Shown piece by piece: positions 1-7,470 of a stretch of DNA of 64,000 nucleotides. The notes under the pieces were generated by a model, which had not been told where the DNA came from, searched no databases, and worked only from the letters and a program-made list of their open reading frames with translations. The position numbers and the translations under genes are program-made. The stretch's first letter is position 1. Every line of letters starts with the position of its first letter. The DNA comes from Streptomyces geranii (lineage in GTDB: Bacteria > Actinomycetota > Actinomycetes > Streptomycetales > Streptomycetaceae): assembly GCF_002954775.1 (NCBI RefSeq), contig NZ_PJME01000013.1, positions 149,424 through 213,423 of the forward strand. The letters are read 5' to 3'.

Positions 1-355
1 GCGGGGTGGAGAAGGTCAGCTCGGAGCGCTGCGGCGGCGGTGCGTCAAGGGCTTGGGAGACGACGCACATCGTGGTCGCGGTGGCAGCCTTGCCCGCTGG
101 AGCCGGCCGTGCGACGAACAGCTGCCGTTGGTCCTTGACCAGGGTGACGGCGAAGACCTGGACGAAGTTGCGCAGGGCCGCGCCCTTGATGACGTAGTCC
201 TTGCTGGCCAGGCAGTAGTCGACGATGTTGAGCAGGGCGCTCTTCCCGCGTCGCGAGTCGCCGGTGATGATGTTGAGCTTGCCGGTCTTGAAGGGGACGG
301 TGCGGATGCGGCCGTCTTCGTTGTAGATCGAGATGGCGCTGATCTGGAACGTCAC
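1..355 (-). CDS. ABC-3C system ATPase component (partial, cut by window start)
   Basis: The window edge cuts this gene, leaving its first 118 codons. I translated it by hand from a GTG whose first bases overlap the TGA of the upstream gene (GTGA). The N-terminus reads as an RecF/SMC-like ABC ATPase: a beta-strand lead-in, then Walker A GDSRRGKS at residues 32-39 followed by ALLNIVDYCL. The spacing and the NIITGDS-type approach match the DUF3732-like ATPases of ABC-three-component (ABC-3C) conflict systems. The two genes before it on the same strand have the matching middle-component and effector architectures, which supports the call. The family role, a sensor/switch ATPase that licenses a toxic effector on invasion, is known from comparative genomics. 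The Walker B, signature and coiled-coil regions lie outside the window. Confidence 0.8.
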   Translation of the reverse strand, partial: MTFQISAISIYNEDGRIRTVPFKTGKLNIITGDSRRGKSALLNIVDYCLASKDYVIKGAALRNFVQVFAVTLVKDQRQLFVARPAPAGKAATATTMCVVSQALDAPPPQRSELTFSTP

Positions 356-843
356 GGCCGGACTCCTAGCAGTGTCATGACGGTACTGAGGCTGCCCGTG
401 CTGGGGAGCCAGCGCCCGAGCAAGTGGGCCGCCTTCTGGATGGCCTGGACTTCGTCCGTGCCGCCGTTGATCGTTTTCGTGAGTCGTCTCGGCACCACGG
501 TGAGCTGGCCCTCTTCATCGACGTGCAGGGCGTCGCTCTGCAAGGCCAGGAGCAGGCCGGGGCGGACCACGGCGGCCAGGGCGGTGGCGTTCTGTGACAT
601 GGTCACTTTGACGCTCTTGTTCTCCTCCAGCCATCGGGTCAGCCCGCTGTTGAGGGTTTTCGGCAGCGGGCGGCGCACGGCCGGCTGCAGGGCCATTACG
701 GCGGACAGGACGGCAACCGCGATCGGGCATGGCCGGCTGTACTGGACTTCGTGGCCCTGGACGGCGCGGCAGGTGACCAGTGCGGTGAACGCCGGGTTGT
801 ACAGGGCGCGTTCTTCCCGGCTGAATTGAGTGAGGGTGTTCAC
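352..843 (-). CDS. ABC-3C system middle component, about 163 aa
   Basis: This small protein links the effector to the ATPase in ABC-three-component systems. I chose the GTG at 843 because it overlaps the effector's TGA as GTGA; the longer open frame upstream is only antisense overlap with the effector. Family-like features are the early YNPAF at residues 15-19, a hydrophobic LSAVMAL-type stretch with a following LP motif, a late LLGRWL segment, and the terminal LLGVRP. Its own stop overlaps the ATPase start (GTGA), so all three genes are probably translationally coupled in the order effector, middle component, ATPase. The protein has no enzymatic motif. The family is predicted to be an adaptor, and I infer that role here from context. 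Confidence 0.78.
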   Translation of the reverse strand: MNTLTQFSREERALYNPAFTALVTCRAVQGHEVQYSRPCPIAVAVLSAVMALQPAVRRPLPKTLNSGLTRWLEENKSVKVTMSQNATALAAVVRPGLLLALQSDALHVDEEGQLTVVPRRLTKTINGGTDEVQAIQKAAHLLGRWLPSTGSLSTVMTLLGVRP

Positions 844-2051
844 GCCTGCGTCGCTCCCGCCGGCTCCAGGACGGCCATGAGCCGCGTCATGAAATCGATG
901 TGCCAGCCCACCTGTAGATCGTTGGCGAGGATGTGGAAGGAGCCCTTGGAGACGAACGGCTCGTCGCATCCGATGCGGATGCGTGGCCGTGCCTCGCGCG
1001 TGGCCCACCGGTAGATCTCCTTGGCGGCCGCCAGCTTCTCCGCTTCCGTTGCCGCGGCTCCCAGGTTGTCTTCCATCTCCGCGAAGAGGTCCTGCCATTC
1101 CTCGATGAGCCTGCGCTCATACTTGCTGATCTCTCCGGGCAGCAGCAGATTGTCATCCGACCACCGGGAGCGTTGGGTGAAGGCGCGGATGTAGTCGCGC
1201 ACCGCGATGCCGACCCTGGTGTTGCCGATGTCGATCAGATCCAGCTGGCGGACGAAGGTCATGTTCGCGTAGTCCGACGGATCGGGTTCGAGGACGGCGA
1301 TGTCCTCGTCGATGGGCAGGTTCTCCGGGCGGAACTGATTGCGTAGATCGGTGAAGATCTGGTCGAACTCGTCGCCCGTGATCGCATCCATCTCGTCCGT
1401 GCGCAGCTGCCGGATCGTGCGCTGGTAGAACCAGCCCTCCAGACGCTGCAGGAATGGCTTGGCGTAGGCATGCCCCACAGCGGAGACCACTCGCTCCAAC
1501 AACAGGTTCTCCACCTCGTCGACATCCGGAGCATTGCCGATGACCTGTATTCGGGCCAGCATGTCCCGCCGCTCGTCAGCTGAGAGCTTGTCGAATGCCT
1601 CGTACGCCTTCTTGTTGTCCTTGCTGGTGGAAGCCTTCCGAGCCGCCTCCAGCGCCTTGAGTGCTCGGCTCTCGTCCCTGACATCGGAGGCGACAGGCTG
1701 CAGGAGATAGCCGGCGGAATCGGCCGTCAGGTCGGCGGTGGTCAGGAGAAACAGGTCCGTCTCGTCCAGGGCCAGCTGCTTGTTGGTGATCCCGTGCGCC
1801 CAGATCCGCAGTGTCTTCCACAGGTCCGTGCTGTAATCCGACATGGTGACACCGGCGGCCCGGTGCTTGAGCTGGTACAGGACCCTGCCGCCTTCGACGA
1901 CTTCCTCGACGTCGTCGCCGGCTTCGATGGCGATGCACCAGTCGAGCCCGCGGCCGTGCTGGTCGACGCAGGAATGAAGGGCTTTACGGAGCTGGTATAC
2001 GTAGCCAATCGCGGACGCCGATGCCTCGAACGGAGCGGTCGTGTCCGCCAT
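840..2051 (-). CDS. ABC-3C system effector: nuclease-like N-terminal domain plus ABC-3C C-terminal domain, 403 aa
   Basis: Residues 1-100 look like a PD-(D/E)XK nuclease of the DUF4297/Cap4 kind: a GYVYQLRKAL helix, E43, the D46-D47 pair and the Q60-L-K62 motif (YQLKHR). Residues 110-270 are mostly helical and charged. Residues 270-403 match the C-terminal domain used by ABC-3C effectors, with YIRAFTQRSRW at 287-297, an EEW at 317-319, SKGSFHILAND at 368-378 and GWH at 382-384. In the known family, this C-terminal part docks the effector to the middle component while the N-terminal domain is the swappable toxin. The ATG at 2051 has a purine-rich stretch (GGGGGAAGAG) directly upstream. It is the first gene of the three-gene unit. 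Nuclease chemistry is inferred from motifs only. Confidence 0.8.
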   Translation of the reverse strand: MADTTAPFEASASAIGYVYQLRKALHSCVDQHGRGLDWCIAIEAGDDVEEVVEGGRVLYQLKHRAAGVTMSDYSTDLWKTLRIWAHGITNKQLALDETDLFLLTTADLTADSAGYLLQPVASDVRDESRALKALEAARKASTSKDNKKAYEAFDKLSADERRDMLARIQVIGNAPDVDEVENLLLERVVSAVGHAYAKPFLQRLEGWFYQRTIRQLRTDEMDAITGDEFDQIFTDLRNQFRPENLPIDEDIAVLEPDPSDYANMTFVRQLDLIDIGNTRVGIAVRDYIRAFTQRSRWSDDNLLLPGEISKYERRLIEEWQDLFAEMEDNLGAAATEAEKLAAAKEIYRWATREARPRIRIGCDEPFVSKGSFHILANDLQVGWHIDFMTRLMAVLEPAGATQA

Positions 2052-2259
2052 CTCTTCCCCCAGGTCTCACCGGACTCATGCACGCGTCACTGATCTTTAC
2101 ATGGCGCACATATTGCCCGACACCCTTTCGCCAAGAGGGCCGGTGAACCATCGAGCTCCGCATCGCCAGAGAGGGACGGAGGATCTCAGCGGAAGATGAG
2201 GAGAAGAGCGTCGCCGAGGCGTTAACGGCTCAGGTGATTGAGGGCGCTGCCCCGTAGCT

Positions 2260-3711
2260 CTACATGTAGTAGGCGTAGCGGGTGGCGATGCGGGCCTCGG
2301 TCGGGACGTGTTTGAGGATGGAGCCGACTCGGTAGGCGGTGCGCAGGGTGAGCGGGTCACGTTCGTCGAGTTGGGCGTTGTTCCAGTTCATCTTTGTCAG
2401 GGCGAGGATGTCGGTGGCGGCGGTCAGTAGATCTGTGCCGTGTGTTGCGGGCCGGATCAGCAGGGGCTGGGGGACGTACAGGCCGGGGTAGGTCCGGAAG
2501 TACGGGACTGAGCCGCGGGTGTACAGGAGCAGGGAACGCGGGTCTAGTTCGACGCTGGTGCCGCGAAGTGGTGGGAGCTGTCCGGTGCGGTAGAGGTGCG
2601 GGGCGCCGCGCCGCTGGATCCACAGCAGGTCGACATGGTCGATGTCGCGTAGGTCGGCTGCCTCCTGGAAGCCGTCGATCTCGCCGGTGGTGAAGTTCGA
2701 GGTCTTGTGTACGACGATGCGTGCGGGCTGGTGGCCGTGGGTGGTGCGGTACTCGGTCAGCGCGTGCAGCAGCAGTTGCCGGGCGTCGGGGAGCGTCAGG
2801 TGGGGCTGGCGGTCGCGCTTGGAGATCTGCGCGGTGCCGCCGCGGACGACGACGCCGTCGCCGCGTTCGTTGAACACCTGGGCGACGGCGGTATGCAGCT
2901 CGTTTCCGTTCGCGCTGCGGTAGAAGCTGACCCCGACGTAGCAGGTGGCCAGATCGGAAGTGTGACGCTGCATGCGCCAGGGGGTCCCACCGGCTTTGTA
3001 ATACAGGGCGGTGTGCAGGTTCCAGGCCCTGGTGGCCTCGTCCTGCAGAGGGCGGACGGTCTGCCCGTTGGTCCTGCTGGGGATCCCGGTCCAGGTCTCC
3101 TTGCGCATCAGCTGCAGGGGCGCCGGCAGCGTGAGCGCGGTGGCCTTGAGCAGGTCGTGGAAGTCGCCTCCGGTTCTTCGCTTGTCCTGGTTCTCTTCGC
3201 GTTCGGCCCTGTTCTCCTCTGACGGTGGGTGGTCTTCGCGGTCGTGGAGTTCTTCGGGGCGGGCGCAGATTACGACGCGGCAGCGTCCGGTTTCGGTCAG
3301 GGACCGGGCGGCGTCGGCGTACATCTCGACTGCCTCCTTGGTGGCGGAGGCTGTGTCGGCGCGGGCCAGGCGGCGCAGGTGGCGTTCGGGGATCTCGCGG
3401 ACGAGGGCGTCGTCGAAGACGAGCTCGGCGCCGAACGGGGAGTCGGTACTGAAACCGGGGAACGGCTGGTGCAGGTTCTCCTGGCCGGGTTTGGTGTCCT
3501 TGGCCTCGATGTGGTTCTGGCAGCGCTGGAGCCAGCTTCGGATGCCGTCGACCGCATGGGCGGGGCCCACCAGGGCGATGGGGATCTGGCGGGGTCCGGT
3601 GGGGGAGTCGGCGTCGGCCGGGCCGAACACGCTGATGCCGTAGCGGGGATCGATGTGGCGGTTTCCGGCCCGGAACTCCAGTTCCGGCTCGTGCAGCACC
3701 GGTGCTTTCAT
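2260..3711 (-). CDS. Short prokaryotic Argonaute (MID-PIWI, catalytically inactive), 483 aa
   Basis: Short pAgos use a small guide to find target nucleic acid and then switch on a partner toxin. The start ATG at 3711 overlaps the stop of the upstream nuclease gene (ATGA). A MID-like region ends with FHDLLKA and PLQLMRKETW around residues 184-207. The PIWI domain starts near residue 255. Its first catalytic Asp position is occupied by Ser in GVSFY (about 260-264), later landmarks are VVHKTSNF (about 333-340) and TKMNWNN (about 439-445), and the chain ends in YAYYM, a typical pAgo tail. The length and the lack of PAZ and N domains fit the short clade. Loss of catalytic acids fits the idea that cleavage is done by the neighbour. 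GC is visibly lower here than in the core chromosome further right. Confidence 0.9.
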   Translation of the reverse strand: MKAPVLHEPELEFRAGNRHIDPRYGISVFGPADADSPTGPRQIPIALVGPAHAVDGIRSWLQRCQNHIEAKDTKPGQENLHQPFPGFSTDSPFGAELVFDDALVREIPERHLRRLARADTASATKEAVEMYADAARSLTETGRCRVVICARPEELHDREDHPPSEENRAEREENQDKRRTGGDFHDLLKATALTLPAPLQLMRKETWTGIPSRTNGQTVRPLQDEATRAWNLHTALYYKAGGTPWRMQRHTSDLATCYVGVSFYRSANGNELHTAVAQVFNERGDGVVVRGGTAQISKRDRQPHLTLPDARQLLLHALTEYRTTHGHQPARIVVHKTSNFTTGEIDGFQEAADLRDIDHVDLLWIQRRGAPHLYRTGQLPPLRGTSVELDPRSLLLYTRGSVPYFRTYPGLYVPQPLLIRPATHGTDLLTAATDILALTKMNWNNAQLDERDPLTLRTAYRVGSILKHVPTEARIATRYAYYM

Positions 3712-5021
3712 TGCGGCAGCTCCCACAGTCCCTCGGCCAGCCCGTTCAGGCTCGGTTTCGGGGCTGGTTCTTGCGGGATCCAGACGCTTTCGTCGATGGC
3801 GGCATCGCAGTCGAGCTGCAGGAGCTGGCTGAATCGGATGCGCTCATCGCGGCTCCTGAACAAGGTGTCATCGCCTTGCAGGTAGTCGGCCCAGGCGCGG
3901 ACGAGCTGGTAGACGGCGTTGTTGCGTTCCAGCCGCTTGATCTTCTGGACGTACTCGGCGTCGTACAGCGAGTCGCGTCGGCCGTCGATGGTGAAGTGGT
4001 AGGTGGGGTTGATCTCCAGGAACCACTGTTCGCTCCAGCGGCGGAAGTACAAGCTGGCGGCGTAGTGACGACAGAAGCTGATCTTGGTTGTGTCGTCCTT
4101 GCCGAAGTACGGGGTGAAGAAGGTGCGTCCGCGGCTGCCTCGGTAGCGGCCTTTGATCTTCCGGCTGGATCGGTCCGGCGGGGCCTGCATGTAGACGATC
4201 TTCTTGGTGGGGTGCCAGACCAGATCGGGATGGTGGGCGGAGCGCAGGGTGAAGTTCAACAGGGAAACGAAGCGCCGCTGGACATCCAGGTCCTCAGTGG
4301 TCGCCCAGTTCCGCGTCGGGATGGAGGTGACCGGCCCGTCGCAGAGCACGGCGAGCGGGCCCTCGTCCAGTCGGCACAGTGAGTAGATGCGTCCGGCGGC
4401 GAGGACGAAGCCGCTCTCGAACTGGTTGCCGTTCGAGCGCATCCGCTCCCATGCGTCGCCGCGGTCACGACACGGCGTGGACGCCTCGTAGATGAGCGGT
4501 GCGAAGCCCTCAACCGTGAGGAGGTTCGAGACCAGCTGTTCGCTTCCTTCGAGCCGTGGCAGCGGCTCTCCGGCAGGCACGCCCAGGGCCGACAGTTGAC
4601 TGAAGGCGTCGAGGTCGAAGAGATCTGAGGTCTTGTCGAACTGAACGACGCGCCGTGCCTTGCGTTCAGGGTCGGCGAACCAGGTGTCGATGCGCTTCCA
4701 CCACGCCTGCTGGATACGCAGGTCCACGCAGATGAGCACGACCGGACGGCCCAGCCGAAGCCAGTAGGCGATGTGGTCGGCCTTGCACGTGAACTTGAAC
4801 TCGGTCGCGGTCTCGCCGCGAAACCCGACTTCTGTGCCCTTCACCTGTGCAAGGACGGCGACACCGGTGACTTCGCGGTCGACGTCCACGAACTCGATCT
4901 GACCGTCGATGGCGAAGTCACGTTTGGTGTCGTTCCACACGTGGCCGGCGTCGGAGACGGCCTTGTCGACGAATGCCTCGCCCCGGAACCCGGCCCGCTG
5001 CTGGACGCTGCGCTGCGGCAT
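3708..5021 (-). CDS. DREN-type effector nuclease: DUF4365 (PD-(D/E)XK) fused to APAZ, 437 aa; SPARDA-like
   Basis: This is the partner toxin of the adjacent short Argonaute. Residues 10-100 form a DUF4365 nuclease core with E15, D39 in AIDGQIE, and Q59-V-K61 (AQVKGTE), a PD-(D/E)XK signature. From about residue 150 to the end lies an APAZ-like region with EINPTYHFT at 336-344 and IKRLERN at 361-367. This domain order (DUF4365-APAZ, then a short pAgo) is that of SPARDA systems. In these, target recognition by the pAgo releases collateral nuclease activity that stops growth. The ATG at 5021 is the first usable start after an in-frame stop. It sits 4 nt behind a short upstream ORF. Which nucleic acid this homologue cuts is not visible from sequence. 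Confidence 0.88.
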   Translation of the reverse strand: MPQRSVQQRAGFRGEAFVDKAVSDAGHVWNDTKRDFAIDGQIEFVDVDREVTGVAVLAQVKGTEVGFRGETATEFKFTCKADHIAYWLRLGRPVVLICVDLRIQQAWWKRIDTWFADPERKARRVVQFDKTSDLFDLDAFSQLSALGVPAGEPLPRLEGSEQLVSNLLTVEGFAPLIYEASTPCRDRGDAWERMRSNGNQFESGFVLAAGRIYSLCRLDEGPLAVLCDGPVTSIPTRNWATTEDLDVQRRFVSLLNFTLRSAHHPDLVWHPTKKIVYMQAPPDRSSRKIKGRYRGSRGRTFFTPYFGKDDTTKISFCRHYAASLYFRRWSEQWFLEINPTYHFTIDGRRDSLYDAEYVQKIKRLERNNAVYQLVRAWADYLQGDDTLFRSRDERIRFSQLLQLDCDAAIDESVWIPQEPAPKPSLNGLAEGLWELPQ

Positions 5022-5025
5022 CCGA

Positions 5026-5112
5026 TCAGTGCTCCGAGAAAAACACGGGAGTGCCCGCCGTAGCCCGGCCGGATCTGCGAGGCCGAGGCCGCGCGTTGTT
5101 GTTCCACCTCAT
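5026..5112 (-). CDS. 28-codon upstream ORF preceding the DREN nuclease gene
   Basis: A GGAGG ribosome-binding site lies 8 nt before the ATG at 5112. The reading frame runs 28 codons, begins MRWNNNARPRPRRS, is rich in Arg and Pro, and stops with TGA 4 nt before the ATG of the DREN-APAZ gene. Its Shine-Dalgarno is much better placed than that of the downstream gene, so ribosomes finishing here could re-initiate on the nuclease. I infer a translational-coupling or leader-peptide role. There is no recognisable product function, and it may be fortuitous. Confidence 0.45.
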   Translation of the reverse strand: MRWNNNARPRPRRSGRATAGTPVFFSEH

Positions 5113-5283
5113 GGAGTGATCCTCCGTCGTTCACGCGTGGTCCAGGTCACTCAGGATAGGAGGGACCACCGACAACGACCGGTGCACGCATGCGGGAGGA
5201 GACTCCGAGTAAGGGCACTGGGAAATTTCGAAGGCTTCACTGACTTCACCCAAAGCGCAGTGCATCGCAGGCCAGCCGAGTGA

Positions 5284-5595
5284 TCACGGCTCTTCGGCCT
5301 TGGGTGAGGTGAGGTAGGGAGGGTAGCCCTTGGCGCGAAGGAAGGCATCGAGCGCGATGGCGACGATGTCGCCGTGCTGGACGCCGTGGTCCGCGTGGTA
5401 CCGGCGGATGCGCCGCTGGAGTTGGAGAGCGTCGGGGACGGCGTAGTTGATCTGCCCACGGCTGGTATTGCGGCCATTGATGACCTCCAGTGTGTCCGGA
5501 TGAGGCGCCAACGGGTCGTCGGTGAGGTCGGATTGCGTGTCGAGAGCGTCAGCCAGTTCACGCAGCTGACGGGTGTGGCGCGAGAGATCGGGCAT
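5284..5595 (-). CDS. Small ParB-like DNA-binding protein, 103 aa
   Basis: This short, charged protein has a C-terminal half (about residues 50-92: SVP/AVP start, paired basic helices, then GDIVAIALDAFLRAKGY) that clearly resembles the last 45 residues of the 290-aa protein encoded just upstream. The helix-turn-helix-like or ribbon-helix-helix-like C-terminus, the proximity to a ParA ATPase and a perfect inverted repeat directly upstream (5614-5651) suggest a centromere-binding or autoregulatory DNA-binding protein. The ATG at 5595 follows the palindrome within 20 nt, so binding there would block its expression. I do not recognise the family by name. Alternatives are a CopG-like copy-number regulator or an antitoxin; no toxin partner is seen. 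Confidence 0.6.
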   Translation of the reverse strand: MPDLSRHTRQLRELADALDTQSDLTDDPLAPHPDTLEVINGRNTSRGQINYAVPDALQLQRRIRRYHADHGVQHGDIVAIALDAFLRAKGYPPYLTSPKAEEP

Positions 5596-5613
5596 GGGCT
5601 GCTCCAGTCCGGC

Positions 5614-5651
5614 CCACTAGTCGACTAGCTAGCCGCCTAGTCGACTAGTGG
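5614..5651. promoter_or_regulatory. Perfect 15-bp inverted repeat, candidate parS/operator
   Basis: The arm CCACTAGTCGACTAG (5614-5628) is repeated as its exact reverse complement at 5637-5651 with an 8-bp spacer. Each arm also contains the palindrome CTAGTCGACTAG. The AT-rich CTAG core stands out strongly in this GC-rich DNA. It lies directly in front of the 103-aa ParB-like gene and downstream of parA and the larger parB-like gene, so it is the natural candidate for a partition site or autoregulatory operator. Confidence 0.75.
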
Positions 5652-5666
5652 AATAGTCAGCGGGAC

Positions 5667-5703
5667 GGGTGTCCGCGAACGAGCGAAGCGTTCGCGGACA
5701 CCC
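5667..5703 (-). terminator. Strong perfect hairpin downstream of the parB-like gene
   Basis: GGGTGTCCGCGAACG at 5667-5681 pairs exactly with its reverse complement at 5689-5703 across a 7-nt loop. The hairpin lies 18 nt after the stop of the 290-aa parB-like gene on the minus strand. No T-run follows, which is usual for Streptomyces terminators. A protein-binding site is the alternative. Confidence 0.6.
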
Positions 5704-5721
5704 TGGGAAATGAACGCCGCG

Positions 5722-6594
5722 TCAGAAGCCGCGGGTGGTAAGCCACTCGTCCAGCGCGACCGAGACGATGTCGCCAATGGGCAGGTGATCGAGTTCGTTG
5801 TCCAGAGCGAAGCGCTTGAGCCGCTTCTTCAGCTTCAGCGCCGCGGGAACCGACGAGTCGAGGCTTTCGCGCGTGATCATGCGCTGGTTGAGGATCACGG
5901 CTGTCTCGGGGATGTCCTTCGGGCGGCCGGGGCCGTGAGCCCACGGGGTTCCCTCGCTGGGTGCTGCCTCCGCAAGCCCGTACTGCTCCTGGTGAGACCC
6001 CGGAACATCGGTCCTCACCGGGAACGCGGTACCGCCCGCGACCGGAGAAGCTGCCTGACGAACCGCCACCTCGGCGGCCGCGGCCACATCAGGAGCCGCG
6101 AACGTGCTGGGAGACAGGCCATGTCGCGCAACGGGTTCGGCCGGCTGCGTCAGCTGAACCGCAGGTGCTCCAGATTCGGTAGCCGGGGACTCATGCTGGA
6201 CCTGTTGCTCCCCCTGATCCCCAGCAGATTCCGTCCCGGCCTCCGGGGTGAGAACGGCGGGGTGCACTGGCTGGCTGGCAACCGGCTCCGGCACGATGCC
6301 GCTCGGTACGACCTCACCTGTCGGCGGCCCGGAAACCAGTGCCCCGTCGACCGCTGCCCCAGTTCGGCCCTGCGCCGATGCCTCGACGGGAACCATGGCA
6401 GAAGGGGACTGAACCTGCGGCCCGCCCGCAGAGGGATGCCGTTTGCCCTGGGTGGCGGTCTGTTCGGCGGCGAACTGCTCAGGCGTGAGCTCGGCGGCCG
6501 GAGGAGGGGGCGGCGGGGCCGTCCTCTTGGCCCCGCCCAGGGCCCGACCGGTGCGGCGGGCCGGCGGCTTTGGCCTCTCGTTGTTCTCGCTCAT
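5722..6594 (-). CDS. ParB-like partition protein, 290 aa, with long disordered N-terminus
   Basis: The ATG at 6594 overlaps the parA stop (ATGA), a classic parAB arrangement. Residues 1-60 are basic and Pro-rich (including a run of prolines), and residues 60-230 are low-complexity Ala/Pro/Glu-rich and probably disordered. The only compact part is residues about 235-290, with MITRESLDSSVPAALKLKKRLKRF followed downstream by PIGDIVSVALDEWL. That segment is shared with the 103-aa protein encoded next. In family terms, small plasmid ParB-type proteins bind centromere repeats through such compact C-terminal domains and contact ParA through a flexible basic N-terminus. The function is inferred from the neighbouring ParA and the shared domain rather than from a classic ParB motif. 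Confidence 0.65.
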   Translation of the reverse strand: MSENNERPKPPARRTGRALGGAKRTAPPPPPPAAELTPEQFAAEQTATQGKRHPSAGGPQVQSPSAMVPVEASAQGRTGAAVDGALVSGPPTGEVVPSGIVPEPVASQPVHPAVLTPEAGTESAGDQGEQQVQHESPATESGAPAVQLTQPAEPVARHGLSPSTFAAPDVAAAAEVAVRQAASPVAGGTAFPVRTDVPGSHQEQYGLAEAAPSEGTPWAHGPGRPKDIPETAVILNQRMITRESLDSSVPAALKLKKRLKRFALDNELDHLPIGDIVSVALDEWLTTRGF

Positions 6595-7307
6595 GCCTGG
6601 GTCAGGTCCTTCATCAGGTTGGCGTACTCGCTCAGTTCGGTGGGGATCTCGCCGAAGGCCTCCATGTAGTGCACCCAGGAGTGGATGGTGGTCTCGGCGA
6701 GCGGGAACGGTTCGTCGCGGTCCGGGCCGATGCCCTCGCCCTCGGCGGGCTCCAGCAGCTGCTCCTTCGCCCGGCTGGGCAGGCTGGTGCGGTCGTCGGC
6801 CTTGACCATCACGACGTGGGCGGTGACGCCGTGCTCGTTGCGGGCGGCGGCGCGCTCGGCCTCGTCGAAGGTGGCCACGAGCTTGCGGCGCTCGATCTTG
6901 GTGGGGGCGACCGGCACGAGCAGCAGGTTCGCCTCGGTGACAGCCTCGTGGAAGATGCGGGCGCTGCCGCCGCCGGCGTCGACCACGATCGCGCCGAACT
7001 CGGCGCGCTTGGTGCGGATGTATTCGGCGATGTCGTCGAACGGGTACCGCTCGATAACCAGGTTCTCGGGAATCTCGAAGCCTGCGGCCTGGGCGACCTT
7101 GAACCAGTCGTAGGCGGACTGGCTGGTCGCGTCGGCGTCCAGCAGCAGCGTCGGCAGGTTGAGGACGACGGAGTAGTAGAGGGCGATGAACCAGGCGGAG
7201 GTGGTCTTGCCGGTGCCGCCCTTGAGCATGCCGACCACGATCACGAACGCGTCCCAGACGTGTTCGGTGGCGGCGGCCAGGGTCTGGTGACGGGTGTTTT
7301 CGTTCAC
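6591..7307 (-). CDS. parA: ParA-type partition ATPase, 238 aa
   Basis: This P-loop ATPase of the ParA/MinD class positions low-copy replicons. The deviant Walker A motif KGGTGKTT lies at residues 29-36 with both signature lysines. LLLDADATSQ supplies the Walker A' Asp, and IVVDAGGGS the Walker B strand. I chose the GTG at 7307 because AGGAG lies 11 nt upstream and residues before it do not resemble the family; the longer open frame is not needed. The length is typical of short plasmid ParAs without an N-terminal HTH. It overlaps the downstream parB-like gene and lies downstream of the HTH and Rep-like genes, so it belongs to a plasmid maintenance module. Confidence 0.88.
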   Translation of the reverse strand: MNENTRHQTLAAATEHVWDAFVIVVGMLKGGTGKTTSAWFIALYYSVVLNLPTLLLDADATSQSAYDWFKVAQAAGFEIPENLVIERYPFDDIAEYIRTKRAEFGAIVVDAGGGSARIFHEAVTEANLLLVPVAPTKIERRKLVATFDEAERAAARNEHGVTAHVVMVKADDRTSLPSRAKEQLLEPAEGEGIGPDRDEPFPLAETTIHSWVHYMEAFGEIPTELSEYANLMKDLTQA

Positions 7308-7470
7308 GAGTGCTTGATCTCCTGGAAGAGGAAGGGATGTTGTCGTGTGGTTCGGTGGAAGCTCGATGGGCGAGACGGGCGTCTCCGTGTGGACTGGGGA
7401 GGGGCCCGTGCTCTGCGGTGGCAGCCGGGATGGCCTTGGGTGGAGCGAATGACAGCTCTGGCTTCGGCCC

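Noticed and set aside
5601..5710. Possible linear-replicon telomere palindromes
   Set aside because: The two inverted repeats are internal, lack the usual terminal GC-rich hairpin series and sit between par genes.
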